This document shows, one piece after another, positions 34,572-44,313 of a stretch of 64,000 bases of DNA; position 1 is the first letter of the stretch, and every line of letters starts with the position of its first letter. The notes under the pieces were generated by a model that did not search any database, was not told the DNA's origin, and was given only the letters and a program-made list of their open reading frames with translations. Made by a program: the position numbers and the translations under genes. The stretch comes from Albugo candida. Its lineage: Eukaryota > Oomycota > Peronosporomycetes > Albuginales > Albuginaceae. The stretch is from positions 248,001-312,000 of the forward strand of contig CAJNAR010000154.1 of NCBI GenBank assembly GCA_905220665.1. Reading direction: 5' to 3'.

Positions 34572-36712
34572 ATGCCAAAGTCGGACTTTTTGGGCTTCTT
34601 CTTTTTTGAGATTTTAGCTATTATAGTGTATACAACTGATGTGGGAAATCATGGAATCGGCAACTGTTATTACTGGTCTACTGGTTTTGACGAGAAATAA
34701 CGTCATAAGATGCCGTACTTGCCTGAAACAGAGGATTGTTGTGATGCGAATCGAGCTTGTAGGAGAAGAAAAAAATACAGGTATTTATCTCATCAAAGGC
34801 CCCATCACGATTCTTGACTCATTCTTGATAGAATGCAACACCGGAGAAGTTCGCTTGTTGCAAACCGACGTCAAGAAATCTGGTTTTCATTCAGCGCCTT
34901 TATTACAGAGGTCCGTATTGTAACATGGCATCTCTCGACTTTTAGCAAAAATGAGTGTTGCCATGATGCATGCAGCATACGACAAGATAATTGACGACAA
35001 AAGCTTTTCACGAAACCTTATCACAATTACAAAACTTTCTTTTCCGATGAATTTCAGTTAGTGGGTCTTCGACACAGAAATCAAGAAGAAAATATCAACG
35101 CGTACGAGCAAAAGCGACAATCCATATCCAGTCTTCTTCCGGATGAAATGCTATGGTTTCAGGAATATATGAAAAGACGGAAATAAAAAAAAATCATCCT
35201 GCATCCAGGAAGGTTCGACTACTTTTTTCATTTACAAATTGGCAGCTTTCATTGCGAAAAATGCTTGGCACTTCATAGCTCATCATATGCAGTTCACGCA
35301 CACATTTTGACAAGCTCGGCATCGAGTTTGCGCACGCTATTTGTTTTTCAAACAATGTATAGCCCCAACACCTTACAAAGCAACTGCAATGGAATTTTCT
35401 GTAAAGAGATCGTATAGATTTCTGTAGCTGCTTGTGAAAATATTGACCGCATGTTTCCGAACGACAAGAGAATATTGCATGATGTCAGCATTTTTGTCAA
35501 TGAATACGGCAACAAAGCTGATCTCAAAAAAATCATACTAATCAAGTCGATTCGATTGCTCACAGCATTATCTCATCCGAACACGTTATCAGGCTGTAGT
35601 CTATCGTTTCACAACGCCCATGCAAAACTCTTCCAGAATATTACATCGAAAATGGCGCAATACTCCAACAAAAAAGTCGCGAATCTTTGAATTTGGAGGA
35701 ATTTCTAGAACAAAAAGCATGGTCTAGTGCATATTTGACCCCTTCTCCATCCAGATGCGTTGCCATTCTGCATTGAATACGTAGTAAGGTAACTAACAAC
35801 AAAGGATTCTTACTGGTGGCTGATATTTCTGTGACCTAATACATGATCTCCACTTGGCAAAAACTAATGCATTTTAAGTCTACGGAAAGGAAAAGAGGTT
35901 CGAAGACAGAATTCACCCTATTAAAAAATCAGGTGGAATGCGATAATTTCCGGAATGTACACAAGATCGATCCGAGAGTGTATCCAGACTTGTCAAAAGT
36001 AGAAAAAATCGGTTTAGAAAAAGAAAGCTGTTGGTTGATGATCCCTTATGGCTCACGTCATCATAGTTCCTGCATTATGTGTCTAGAAAAGTTTTTATTC
36101 TATCAGGTTGAGGCTCGGTCGGAGTCAACATCACGACCAGCATCTTTCTTATGGTGGAGGCGAGGCGAACTAAACAGATGGAGCTGAATAACTGACGTAT
36201 TGAACAAATGGCAAGGCAAGGTGAAGTGCGGTACTATAAAACAACTTCCTAAAATGATTTGTTCGGAACACGAGCAGTATTCGAGAAAGTCATATCGAAA
36301 TGAGAAGGACATAGTCGTATTTTACCTATCGACGTCTGGTCTATGGCCCCCTACCAGAGCCACACTGTATGGTCGAGATAGCTTTGATAAACGAGTCACC
36401 ATAATGGTTGAATTAGAAGCTATAGAAAGTGAAGGTTGCGTGAGCTGCATGATGCTTCGCACGGAAGTTTTTTTCATGTAGGCTTCTACAAAAATTCGCT
36501 CTGGATATTTGTGGATGACACAAGTTCACGCTGATTTACTTGATGTGTGCATCTCAAAAAAAGCTTGCACAAATTTATGGTATAACGAGGCAGGGAAAAA
36601 GCTCGTTATACCCAAACATTTGAGACCCTGGAGTCATGATGGCCTAAAAGCATATGGTTTCACACGTTGGGTGCATAAAAAAGAAAAGCTCTATGCAGAT
36701 TCGTTAAGCTGA
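34572..36712 (+). pseudogene. CCG-family secreted effector-like gene, copy C (frameshifts and stops)
   Basis: The ATG at 34572 starts a hydrophobic leader (MPKSDFLGFFFFEILAIIVY), then the frame shifts before CRTCLKQRIVV. There the two Cys of the CCG motif remain but the Gly position is Val. IYLIKGPITILDSFL and LLQTDVKK follow, then a stop at 34921. Further modules lie in other frames: FHCEKCLALHSS (35255), MFPNDKRILHD (35450), SCIMCLEKF (36070), MICSEHEQY (36255), SGLWPPTRAT (36340) and CVSCMMLRTEVFF (36440). An in-frame TAG at 36479-36481 separates this from the C-terminal module (LWMTQVHADLL, LRPWS), which continues in the same frame to 36712. Closest to copy A. Confidence 0.7.
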
Positions 36713-36719
36713 TAATCTG

Positions 36720-37600
36720 AAGGATGAAACATTATTTTGCCCTTCAGCTTTTTCATGAACTAATCGACCTAATGAAATCTGGAAGAAAATAGAGCATCAG
36801 AAATTAGCTGTAGCTGTGAATTTATGCGTTGAATTTTTTTCATGATTTAGAAAAAAGATATAAATGTCACTCTTAAGGGATGATTCGTCAAGTGTAAAAA
36901 GCCCTTATCAGAACAGCGCTCAGATAGTCAATCACTGCAAGTCTACCACGTGGGATGTGTGGTAGTGGTTCATCGTAAATTTGGACAGCTAAAGGAAAGA
37001 GATATTGACAACGAGCGGACAACTCTAGTTTTAATACATGCAAAGAATGGCTTTAGATTTATACTACTGATGCTACACGAACTGCTGATGTATTTGTTCG
37101 AATAGAAACTATCACAACGTGATTTTTTCGAGATTGGTACTTTATTCTTAAGCTGAGTGAGAGGTTGATGTCGTTTCTTTTACTATCTAAATTGAAGAAG
37201 TCTTACTTTCAGGTTTCTCTGATCATTAAAAAGTTTTTGATAGTTTCTAAAGCAATATAGGACGAGCCGAAGGCGAGAGAATATTGGAGAAATGGCGAAA
37301 ACAAGTACAGACTAAAGGATTATCATGCGAGAACGCTTTTTTACTACGTCGATAAATCAGGGTCCCTGGCAACCAATTTGTGCTTCTTTCTGGCACTTTT
37401 GACTGTGAGAATTGGTAGGAGAGCTCTGACGAATTGAATCGGCTTTTCTTTCGCAACGTTCTGCCGACTATTACGACTTGATATTTATTTATACAGAACT
37501 TCATAGTTTTAATATGCTAGAGGGAAATACCAAAGTTGATGCGTTCATCAACGTAGCGCATGCATGATAGATACGCTTCGATACTTCTTCTTTTTTTCCA
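36720..37600. other. No recognisable gene
   Basis: AT-rich sequence with one 85-codon minus ORF (37247-37504) of no recognisable type. The 3' part is the flank of the small secreted-protein candidate, with a pyrimidine-rich run (cttcttctttttttcc) just before its ATG. Confidence 0.35.
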
Positions 37601-37606
37601 ACGAAC

Positions 37607-37864
37607 ATGTCAGCTGTCGTGATGGCACAAAAGTACTTACTAACGTTCTGCTCAATCATCTATTTGTCTCAAGCAGAAATGGCTGACTGTTTCTCGTTAA
37701 TTGTAACCAACAATACCGCACAAAAGCATCAAGCAATTTCAGTTCTCACTGTTTGTAATTTGCTTGAAAAATCTACAGTCCTTTCATCATATGGTACTGG
37801 TGCGGCTGCCTGTGTGTGTGGAACTATACTCGCCTCATTCATACCTTGCATACTATCGCCGTGA
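37607..37864 (+). CDS. Small secreted protein candidate
   Basis: Uninterrupted 85-codon ORF starting at ATG 37607. The N-terminus (MAQKYLLTFCSIIYLSQA from Met6) looks like a signal peptide, with likely cleavage before EMADCF. The mature part would be about 60 residues with Cys in DCF, VCN, ACVCG and PCI contexts, and is otherwise hydrophobic at its C-terminus. A pyrimidine-rich stretch precedes the start, as is common upstream of oomycete genes. No family was recognised. It sits between CCG gene C and the conserved gene island. It may be an effector or a chance ORF; the intact reading frame and leader favour the former. Confidence 0.42.
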   Translation: MSAVVMAQKYLLTFCSIIYLSQAEMADCFSLIVTNNTAQKHQAISVLTVCNLLEKSTVLSSYGTGAAACVCGTILASFIPCILSP

Positions 37865-37869
37865 TTGAG

Positions 37870-39385
37870 TGTGTATATTTGACGCTAGAAGCTTGCTGAT
37901 AACCATCACGTTTTATTGTGTGCCAGCAATCTGATAGATCATGAGACCCCGATAATTAATTTGTTGTACATGAGTCAGATGTTTATCGTACACATATTGC
38001 GTAATACATCATCCTACCGCATTGTGCATTTTTGATTATGACATTTTCACAATTTGCTCGTATTGCACGGATGAGATGCAACTGTAATTCACAGTATTGT
38101 GAAATCAAATGTGTTATATTACGCCAATTCACATCATCTCAGCTCATAATTAAAATCCAGATAACATAACTAGACTTCCTTCCATGCTATAAATTTTCTA
38201 TGTGCTGTACCTTCTCTGAGATTTTTTGACCCCGTAATAAATATGTCTTGTGTTTATTTGCTCATCTTAAGGAGATTAAAAGGAACTGATAATGCAATCT
38301 CTTTCCAGAAAGACTTTGAAATTTTACAAATGAGAACTTGTAGTCTGCGGAATAATTTCGTATCGAGCGGACAATAGCTTGAAACTGTTAAATTCCAGAT
38401 CCCTGTAGGAATTTTGCTGTTTTTCTTGTTCGATAACTCCCACTTTATCATCACATTTGTCTCAAGCGGACTTGGTATCGATGTATATATAAATCAATGC
38501 ATCTGATGAGGCAATAAGTGTCGGTAACATCAGCCTCTCAATTCAGCACGAGCATTCAGTAGCACGGAACTGAAATAACTCGATTCCTCGCTTGAACGTT
38601 GTCGTATCTACTGAGTCTTATCTTGCGAGAAATTTAAAGCTCCTTGCGCATTCATTGGACCATCATACTGTAGTTGCGCTTGAGATATCTTCTTTCTTGC
38701 GATCTCTGTGTGACTGCACTGGCATTTAACAAACTTCTATTGTTCCTTTACTAGTGATCAACAGCTGAAACAGAAACTTCGTCGAGATGAAAGATTGCGC
38801 TAGACCAGCTCATTCATTGGGCAGGCGAAGTCATCTATTTCGTCTCTCTTCCTTGAATAAAGTGCTGCATGCATGGAATTGGCTAACTACAGTTTTTGGA
38901 CACAGCGATCTCTTTATAAAGACCTTCCGTATCGCAGCAACTGGATTCTATCCTAGGAAATTTTATGTCATAACGCAATTCATTCGTCTCATCAAAATTA
39001 AGCGCAACATTGAAGGCAGAATGCATACCGCACCTTACTTTCGTAAAATTACAAGTATTCAATTAGTGAATGGAGTAAGATTGGTCCCAACGTACACAAA
39101 AAGCAACTCAAAGTGTCTTGACTCTAAATGGCTTCTTTATTCCAACCTAGACGACAATTCAGTTTGATGACTCGGCAAGAATCCATCCGATTGCGCGTGA
39201 CATCTCCCAAGAAACTCTTTTCACGTGATTCAGAACTTTTATCGTTCATACGCATTCCATAGAATGGGATGCTTTTGCATCGAATCTCACCTTTTTCTTC
39301 GATATTTCTTTTCGAAAAAATAAAGAATTCCATTTTTAGCATTCCATTTTCATACTTACATTTCCGTTTCTACATTTTTACGGCA
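37870..39385. other. Mostly non-coding; one unassigned ORF
   Basis: A 126-codon ORF with its own ATG (38787-39167) is basic and has no recognisable domain; it contains SIQLVNGVRLVPTYT, vaguely like DGVRLVPGP at 32430. It is reported here without a gene call. The rest is AT-rich sequence and the promoter side of the SPATA17-like gene. Confidence 0.35.
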
Positions 39386-40105
39386 ATGGAGTTTTCATCC
39401 TTCTGGCGTCAGCGTGACGCTCTTTTATGCTCACTCCGCACATCTCTCACGTGCGTCACTTAGAACACTCGAAACCTTTTTGACATATCTATTCAGAAAG
39501 GCGCAAGAAAACTACGCAAGGGAACAATCCGCAGCGACATCAATTCAGAGAGTTTTTCGAGGTCAAGTTGCACGTAAGCGGCTTTCCATGCGCTCGAAAG
39601 CAGAAATTGAGATCGCCCGACGATTTCGCGGGTTACTGGGAAAGCGTCGGACACGTCAGACTGCGTGGATCCAACAACAACGAGAGGAGCAATCGATTCG
39701 AAGCGGATATTGCATTTTGATACAAAAGGTATTCCGCGGATACAAAAGTCGCCAAAAGTGCGATTTCCGCGCGCGGAAAGCGTTTGTACAAAATGTGTTA
39801 ATACAAAGTGATCAGTTGCGAATGTCTCTGAGCGTAAATTTGGAACAGCAGCGACAGGTACCCTCACTTTTGATTCGGAGTAAGTACTCATTTTATAATT
39901 ACAGACGGAAGCGAAACTGAGTCGTGAGGAAAGATGTGAGAATGTTCAAAAACTTGCTAGAAATCTTCATCATCTCTTGGGAACAAAAAGCGTCGCAGGG
40001 ATTTACAGACGAAAGCAATTTCTTGGGATACCGGTCGAGAGTCATATTGAAGCAGCGAGAACGTCGGTGCGACCTCATCTATTGAGAAAAAAGAGAAAGA
40101 ATTGA
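39386..40105 (+). CDS. SPATA17: SPATA17-like IQ-motif protein (3 exons)
   Basis: Predicted exons are 39386-39450, 39497-39857 and 39905-40105, joined by introns of 46 nt (phase 2, gtgcgt...ttcag) and 47 nt (phase 0, gtaccc...ttacag). The product is 208 residues. IQ motifs: ATSIQRVFRGQVARKRL (about 36-52), a weaker IARRFRGLLGKRR (about 63-75) and ILIQKVFRGYKSRQK (about 97-111). After the second intron the sequence reads LSREERCENVQKLARNL then HHLLGTKSVAGIYR. This resembles the conserved box after the IQ repeats of SPATA17 (YLLSTK..PGIYN in animals). IQ motifs bind calmodulin; SPATA17 relatives are axonemal, which fits a zoospore-forming organism. The start at 39386 is the only ATG that splices cleanly into the IQ frame. 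Confidence 0.75.
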
Positions 40106-40296
40106 TTGCAGTTGGAACGACTCAAACAGAGAGATTCCCTCAAAAATCGAGAGTATGGTTCTGAATAGAGGGCGGGGTTCAATTGAAGGCTGTATCAAGT
40201 AATTGAATAGAAGACTGTGTCGAGTAGTAAACGGTGTTGAATGAAGATTCGCTGCAAGAGAATATGGGCTTTATTTGTGAACAAGGATCGATTGTA

Positions 40297-40965
40297 TCAT
40301 TCATGTTCGACTTTTTTGAGCTCTTTCATGTTTGTTCCGGCAATTTGTTCACCTGATAGAGAAAATGAGGTATAATTTTTGGAAGTTGCGGTACGTACCG
40401 AGGAGCTGAAGACGAGTGACAATCGTTTGCTCGTCGCCGTGGTTGGATTCGATATAAATCTATGCAGATCGCTAAAATGTTGATTTACTGACTGGAGACA
40501 ACCTACCGTGAGCCAATGTGTTTGCTGGAATTTCACTACGCGAAGCTCCATTGGACCATTTGTTTGCGATAGTTCCAAAGTCTGGGTCGGTTCGACATCG
40601 TCTACGTCCGAAAACGCCATGTTGGGGCGATTGATATACAGTTTGGTGACGCGCGGGGCGGTTGCTGCAACAACATTGTTGAGAGGGGAAACGTCCGTGT
40701 GCCGAATGTACCGTCAGGGAGCCCGCAAATGTGGATGGAATGTAGCTTGACTGGTTGTTGGAACGCAATGTGCAATAATAACTCCTCTACAGATCGAGAG
40801 TGATAATTTGGCAAGGAAGCAGTGGGAGGACATACCGTCGCAATCCGAGGAAAGATATAGCGACTCATCACCCATAAATACGTTCTCTAGCGCATGGTTC
40901 GGATGCTCATTGAGACAATAACAAGCGCTTTTATCAATCACGTCAGCAAGATCGAAAGACGGCAT
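40297..40965 (-). CDS. PITHD1: PITH-domain protein (5 exons)
   Basis: Five exons on the minus strand (40965-40836, 40786-40712, 40664-40507, 40459-40399, 40352-40297) with introns of 49, 47, 47 and 46 nt keep one frame. They encode 159 residues, a near-complete PITH domain: SFDLADVIDKSACYCLNEHP, SLYLSSDCDEELLLHIAF, QQPVKLHSIHICG, KLYINRPNMAFSDVDDVEPT, ELRVVKFQQTHWLT, IYIESNHGDEQTIVTRLQLL and TNMKELKKVEHE. These follow the family order, including the closing TN.k.LKK...E box. PITH domains occur in TXNL1, where they dock to the proteasome, and as stand-alone PITHD1. No thioredoxin domain is attached, so this is the stand-alone type. It is convergent with the SPATA17-like gene, 191 bp apart. Confidence 0.88.
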
Positions 40966-41038
40966 CGTTAATATCTGATTGGCTTATAATAGAATACATA
41001 AGGTTGTTCGAAAGTACACAGGATGTTGCGGCAAGCGC

Positions 41039-41668
41039 TTACTGCGCGGGAAAAAGATCTTGCAATAGAACGGGCCGCAAACTTTCTCCTGTGATTGGAT
41101 GGAAACCTTCGCGAGCAGTTTGATGACGCAAATTTTGTGCCCGTACAAAGGCGCGTTGTTGTATACGCGCAGCTGTTTCTCTCAGTCGCTGTCCGTCTGC
41201 TCCATCATTATATCGCAACGTGATTGGATCATATGCCTCGCCACTCTGGTTGCGTCTCGAACGGCGACCTGATGCACGAGTTGCGCGCCACTTATCTTCC
41301 TCTCGAGCTTGAAATTCATCCAATCTCTTCCACCGATCAACTTCGCGCTCGATAGTTTGCGCTCGTTTTCGTTCTTCTGATGCGCGCTTACGAGCGATTT
41401 GAGTGTCACGGAGCCGTTTTTCTTCGCCGGAAGTATCGGTATGAAATCTATTGCTTTCATCGAGAAACCCTTGCGTCCCAGGTGGGAACTGTACCATTGC
41501 GGTACCGCTTTGGGACGGATCAATCCGAATAAAACCTTCTCGGCGTCGTCCCAGCCGTTCTTTTTCTAAAAGATCTTTACATTGTCGAGCATTTCTCTCG
41601 GCTCGACCACGCGGTGGGATGTTGTAATAAATGCGTTCTGTTTCACTTGTCGCCACCATAAAATACAA
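41039..41668 (-). CDS. Conserved charged protein, possibly flagella-associated
   Basis: Intact 209-codon ORF. Met4 (MVATSETERIYYNIPPRGR) is an alternative start close to the first. A charged N-terminal segment (RNARQCKDLLEKERLGRR) and PPGTQGFLDESNRF are followed by a highly charged helical stretch (about 80-130, rich in RKE). The last third has YDPITLRYNDGADGQRLRE and HPITGESLRP. The PIT-type repeats look like conserved motifs of protist and plant coiled-coil proteins, but no family name can be given. It is 73 bp upstream of the PITH gene on the same strand and near two relatives of ciliary proteins, which is the only support for a flagellar role. The N-terminal piece of the region is shared with no other gene in the window. 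Confidence 0.6.
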   Translation of the reverse strand: MYFMVATSETERIYYNIPPRGRAERNARQCKDLLEKERLGRRREGFIRIDPSQSGTAMVQFPPGTQGFLDESNRFHTDTSGEEKRLRDTQIARKRASEERKRAQTIEREVDRWKRLDEFQAREEDKWRATRASGRRSRRNQSGEAYDPITLRYNDGADGQRLRETAARIQQRAFVRAQNLRHQTAREGFHPITGESLRPVLLQDLFPAQ

Positions 41669-42247
41669 AGTGGTACCACGCTACACTGAAATTAGCATTG
41701 GAAACGAATACGTTTGAAATAAACATCGAGCGTTTCGGATTCTTCCAACCAAGTAGTACCTTCAGACGACAATCCGTCAAGGAAAAGCATATGCCACCGA
41801 TACAGTTTCCGTCGAGTAGAAAGACAAAACGCATCCGATGTGTTTTCTTTCGAAAGACTCGGTCAGCATCGGTTTCCATTCAAACTCTACATCGTACCAA
41901 GTACACTTACTATCACTTGAATCGAATGTTGCATACCCCTGACGCAACACGCGCTTTTACACTGAAAAAGACGCAGGTAAAAGATCTGGGAGGGATAGGC
42001 AGTTGCTTGAACTGCGTTTCTACGCCATTCATTGTCTAACTAACGAAAGTGTACCGAGCTTCAACAGAGCCAGCTGAGTTTGTCCTACGTCCATGTTCAT
42101 TGTGGCTCGGGCCACTCGTCATGTCCCGAACAATACGATTATTACCGTAAAGGACAACAAATGGATTTTTCTTTATTTTAACTGTCGCGTTTGGGTCATT
42201 TTCAATTTTTCCGTAATAAACCGACTAGTTTGCATCCGACGCTTACC
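41669..42247. promoter_or_regulatory. Divergent intergenic region between the charged-protein gene and MARVEL-like gene 1
   Basis: This 579 bp region must hold the promoters of both flanking genes, which point away from each other. Short ORFs here look like chance. A TTATTTTAACTG-like AT-rich patch lies about 70 bp before the ATG at 42248. No defined regulatory motif could be fixed. Confidence 0.3.
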
Positions 42248-42898
42248 ATGGAAAATTACACATCTTCGGAATCACGTTCGGCATGGAGCCTACGCTCGGA
42301 CACCTTTCGCCTGATTTTGCGTGCTTCTCAAAGCGTGGTGGCAACTGCTGCGTTTGCTACAACTTGTGTTAGCTTTCGCCGAGTGTCTGTGGATGGAGAA
42401 GATACGATCACATTGGGTGGGTCAGAATCAACATTTTTATTACTCATGTTGTTTTCTGCCACCGTTTATTGCATTTGGTACATTGGGGCACAAGTATTCC
42501 AATGGCCAATGATGCACACTCTACGTGCTGGTATACTACTGGATATCGTGTTTGCATCATTGCTTTTGTTAAGCGGTATCATGTTTACGATGTCCAATTA
42601 TAACCAGAACTGCGATTACTATGAAGAATTTCTGCGATGTCACGCTATGAGTATGGCCGGGATACTCACGTTCATTCTGAGTGGGACGTTCGTTCTGAGT
42701 TGCTTCCTATTCATTGTACGCAACCTGCGCAAGAATGATGGTTCGGATGAGAAATCTGGAATCCAAGGCGGTGACGCGATTTGCATTCCGTACGAAGAAC
42801 ATATCACGCCAGCAATGGGAATCGGCAAAACGCAAAGCATTGCCACTCCAACGAGCCACCAGCTTCGTGGTAATCAGTACATCGAAACCAGAGTCTGA
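42248..42898 (+). CDS. Four-helix MARVEL-like membrane protein, paralog 1
   Basis: Intronless ORF, 216 residues from ATG 42248 (MENYTSSESRS). The frame is open further upstream, but this ATG matches the start of the paralogs. Four hydrophobic helices lie at about 26-43, 62-85, 94-116 and 136-157. The loop between helices 3 and 4 has SNYNQNCDYYEEFLRC, where two Cys about eight residues apart are conserved in all three paralogs. The C-terminal tail is hydrophilic, about 55 residues, and ends IETRV. The topology and size fit MARVEL/tetraspan proteins, which act in membrane apposition and vesicle traffic, but the family link rests on topology only. It is first of three copies in tandem orientation at 42.2, 43.1 and 45.7 kb. 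Confidence 0.72.
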   Translation: MENYTSSESRSAWSLRSDTFRLILRASQSVVATAAFATTCVSFRRVSVDGEDTITLGGSESTFLLLMLFSATVYCIWYIGAQVFQWPMMHTLRAGILLDIVFASLLLLSGIMFTMSNYNQNCDYYEEFLRCHAMSMAGILTFILSGTFVLSCFLFIVRNLRKNDGSDEKSGIQGGDAICIPYEEHITPAMGIGKTQSIATPTSHQLRGNQYIETRV

Positions 42899-43110
42899 TC
42901 GGTTGTATACGTATACGTTCAGCTTAATACACGTTTTTTATTGGGTGCACGTTTTTATTTCACATATCACCTTATAGTTAAACTGACTGAAACGTTTCTT
43001 GCGATTTTCCATCCGCGATTGAGATTGAGTATACTGATTCCTTCCATAAAAGTTTAAGGCTGAAATGACAAACCATTCGGAAATTGTCACTTGAAGAATA
43101 ACATTACACA

Positions 43111-43671
43111 ATGCCAGGATTCGATAAATTGTCGTACGTCCGTATAACCTTGCGCGCGTTCCAATTTCTCTTCAGTCTGGTCGCCATTTCGACGATGGCT
43201 GCATCGTTTCGATCCATTGAGTTTGGAATGAATGTGTATAGTTCGTCCTTAGGAAGTAGTGTGTCAACATATGTCACTATTCTGACGTACTCGTCCCTAA
43301 TTTACAGTTCATGGTACCTCTTTGGCGTCGAAATTCTACAATATTATACAGTTCCAAAAGTACAAGATTGGTTGCTCGACGGTACCTTTATGATTTTATA
43401 TTTGATCGCGTCAGTTCTACTCGTCACGTCGTCGTATGCGCGTCACTGCGCTCTGTTCGAACTGCTGTTGCGATGTGGGAATCTCAAGGCCACGGTGGTA
43501 TTCTTATTTCTAAATTTGTGCGCCTTACTGGGATCTATCGCTCTAAGCTTTGTCCCCATTCGAAATACTGTCGAATTGAAAGCATCAGAGCCTCAAACTG
43601 AAGAATGTATGCCGCCGTATGTCAGCAATAACACACCAAAAAAAATTGAAGTGTTGGCGAATGATGTCTGA
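43111..43671 (+). CDS. Four-helix MARVEL-like membrane protein, paralog 2
   Basis: Intronless ORF of 186 residues starting MPGFDKLSYVRITLRAFQFL. Helices are at about 14-34, 52-76, 87-107 and 124-147. The helix 3-4 loop reads TSSYARHCALFELLLRCGN, sharing the paired-Cys signature and LRCGN with paralog 3 (CNGYQYLLHCGN). The ITLRAFQFLFSLVAISTMAASF segment aligns with helix 1 of the other two. The hydrophilic tail is shorter than in paralog 1. It is 212 bp downstream of paralog 1, which indicates tandem duplication. Function unknown beyond integral membrane location. Confidence 0.72.
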   Translation: MPGFDKLSYVRITLRAFQFLFSLVAISTMAASFRSIEFGMNVYSSSLGSSVSTYVTILTYSSLIYSSWYLFGVEILQYYTVPKVQDWLLDGTFMILYLIASVLLVTSSYARHCALFELLLRCGNLKATVVFLFLNLCALLGSIALSFVPIRNTVELKASEPQTEECMPPYVSNNTPKKIEVLANDV

Positions 43672-44005
43672 TTTCATGTGACCCACATACGTCGATGTGT
43701 ATATTCGTACCATTTGCGAAATCGTATAACAATCGAAAAGACAAGTGTTTGCAACATTAGCTAATCGTTTCTAACCAATCTCTCGTTTTTCATCCATAAG
43801 TGTATTGTTCTTCTTTTCGACTGAGTAATAAAGTTCGAGTTGCGATCGCGGGATCCTCAATATCCAGCGTCATTTAAAGCATTCTGATTGGCGATTAAAA
43901 TAATACTATTGGTGCTGTTTTGATCCAATCGAAGTTGAAATAAGGTACAATGACGAGCAAGGAAACAGCATTGCGAAATCAACCGTTTCTCCTCTACAAT
44001 AAGTG
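43672..44005. other. Intergenic spacer
   Basis: 3' flank of paralog 2 and 5' flank of the small spliced ORF. Short minus-strand ORF 43857-44048 is judged chance. Confidence 0.4.
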
Positions 44006-44311
44006 ATGAATCAGGTTCAGTACTCAAGAGGGAGGAGTACCGATCCATTCAAGGTATGCTCACTTACCATATAAAGCTAACCAACGAGTGCTATGGTCTC
44101 GAGGGATACGTGTTACTCTTTCCTGCGGTGAGTAGTAACCTCAGTTTTACGCGAATTTTGTGCAACCACGAAGTTGTTACATGTATTGATCGAATGGAGA
44201 CTTCATGATTCAAGTGAACTTTGTGGAGTTCGTGAATATCACAAAGCGTCGCTTACGGAGATGTCGCACGTTCTGGAAAACGTTGGTGAGGGGTTCATTC
44301 ATCAAGGCTGA
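44006..44311 (+). CDS. Small spliced ORF of unknown function (3 exons)
   Basis: Predicted exons are 44006-44053, 44104-44127 and 44174-44311, with introns of 50 nt (gtatgc...tcgag) and 46 nt (gtgagt...cgaag). A 35 nt alternative for intron 1, ending at 44088, also keeps the frame. The product is about 69 residues, starting MNQVQYSRGRSTDPFK, then GYVLLFPA, LLHVLIEWRLHD and EYHKASLTEMSHVLENVG. The final TGA (44309-44311) is only 2 bp before the ATG of the LRR gene. Intron sizes match the neighbouring genes, which is the main support. The start is uncertain, and an earlier exon is possible because the sequence before 44006 is also partly open. Confidence 0.4.
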
Positions 44312-44313
44312 AA

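Noticed and set aside
39493..39891. 132-codon minus-strand ORF
   Set aside because: Antisense shadow of the second exon of the SPATA17-like gene.
41698..42039. 113-codon plus-strand ORF in the divergent promoter region
   Set aside because: No motif, basic composition typical of chance ORFs, and it overlaps the start region of the minus-strand gene.
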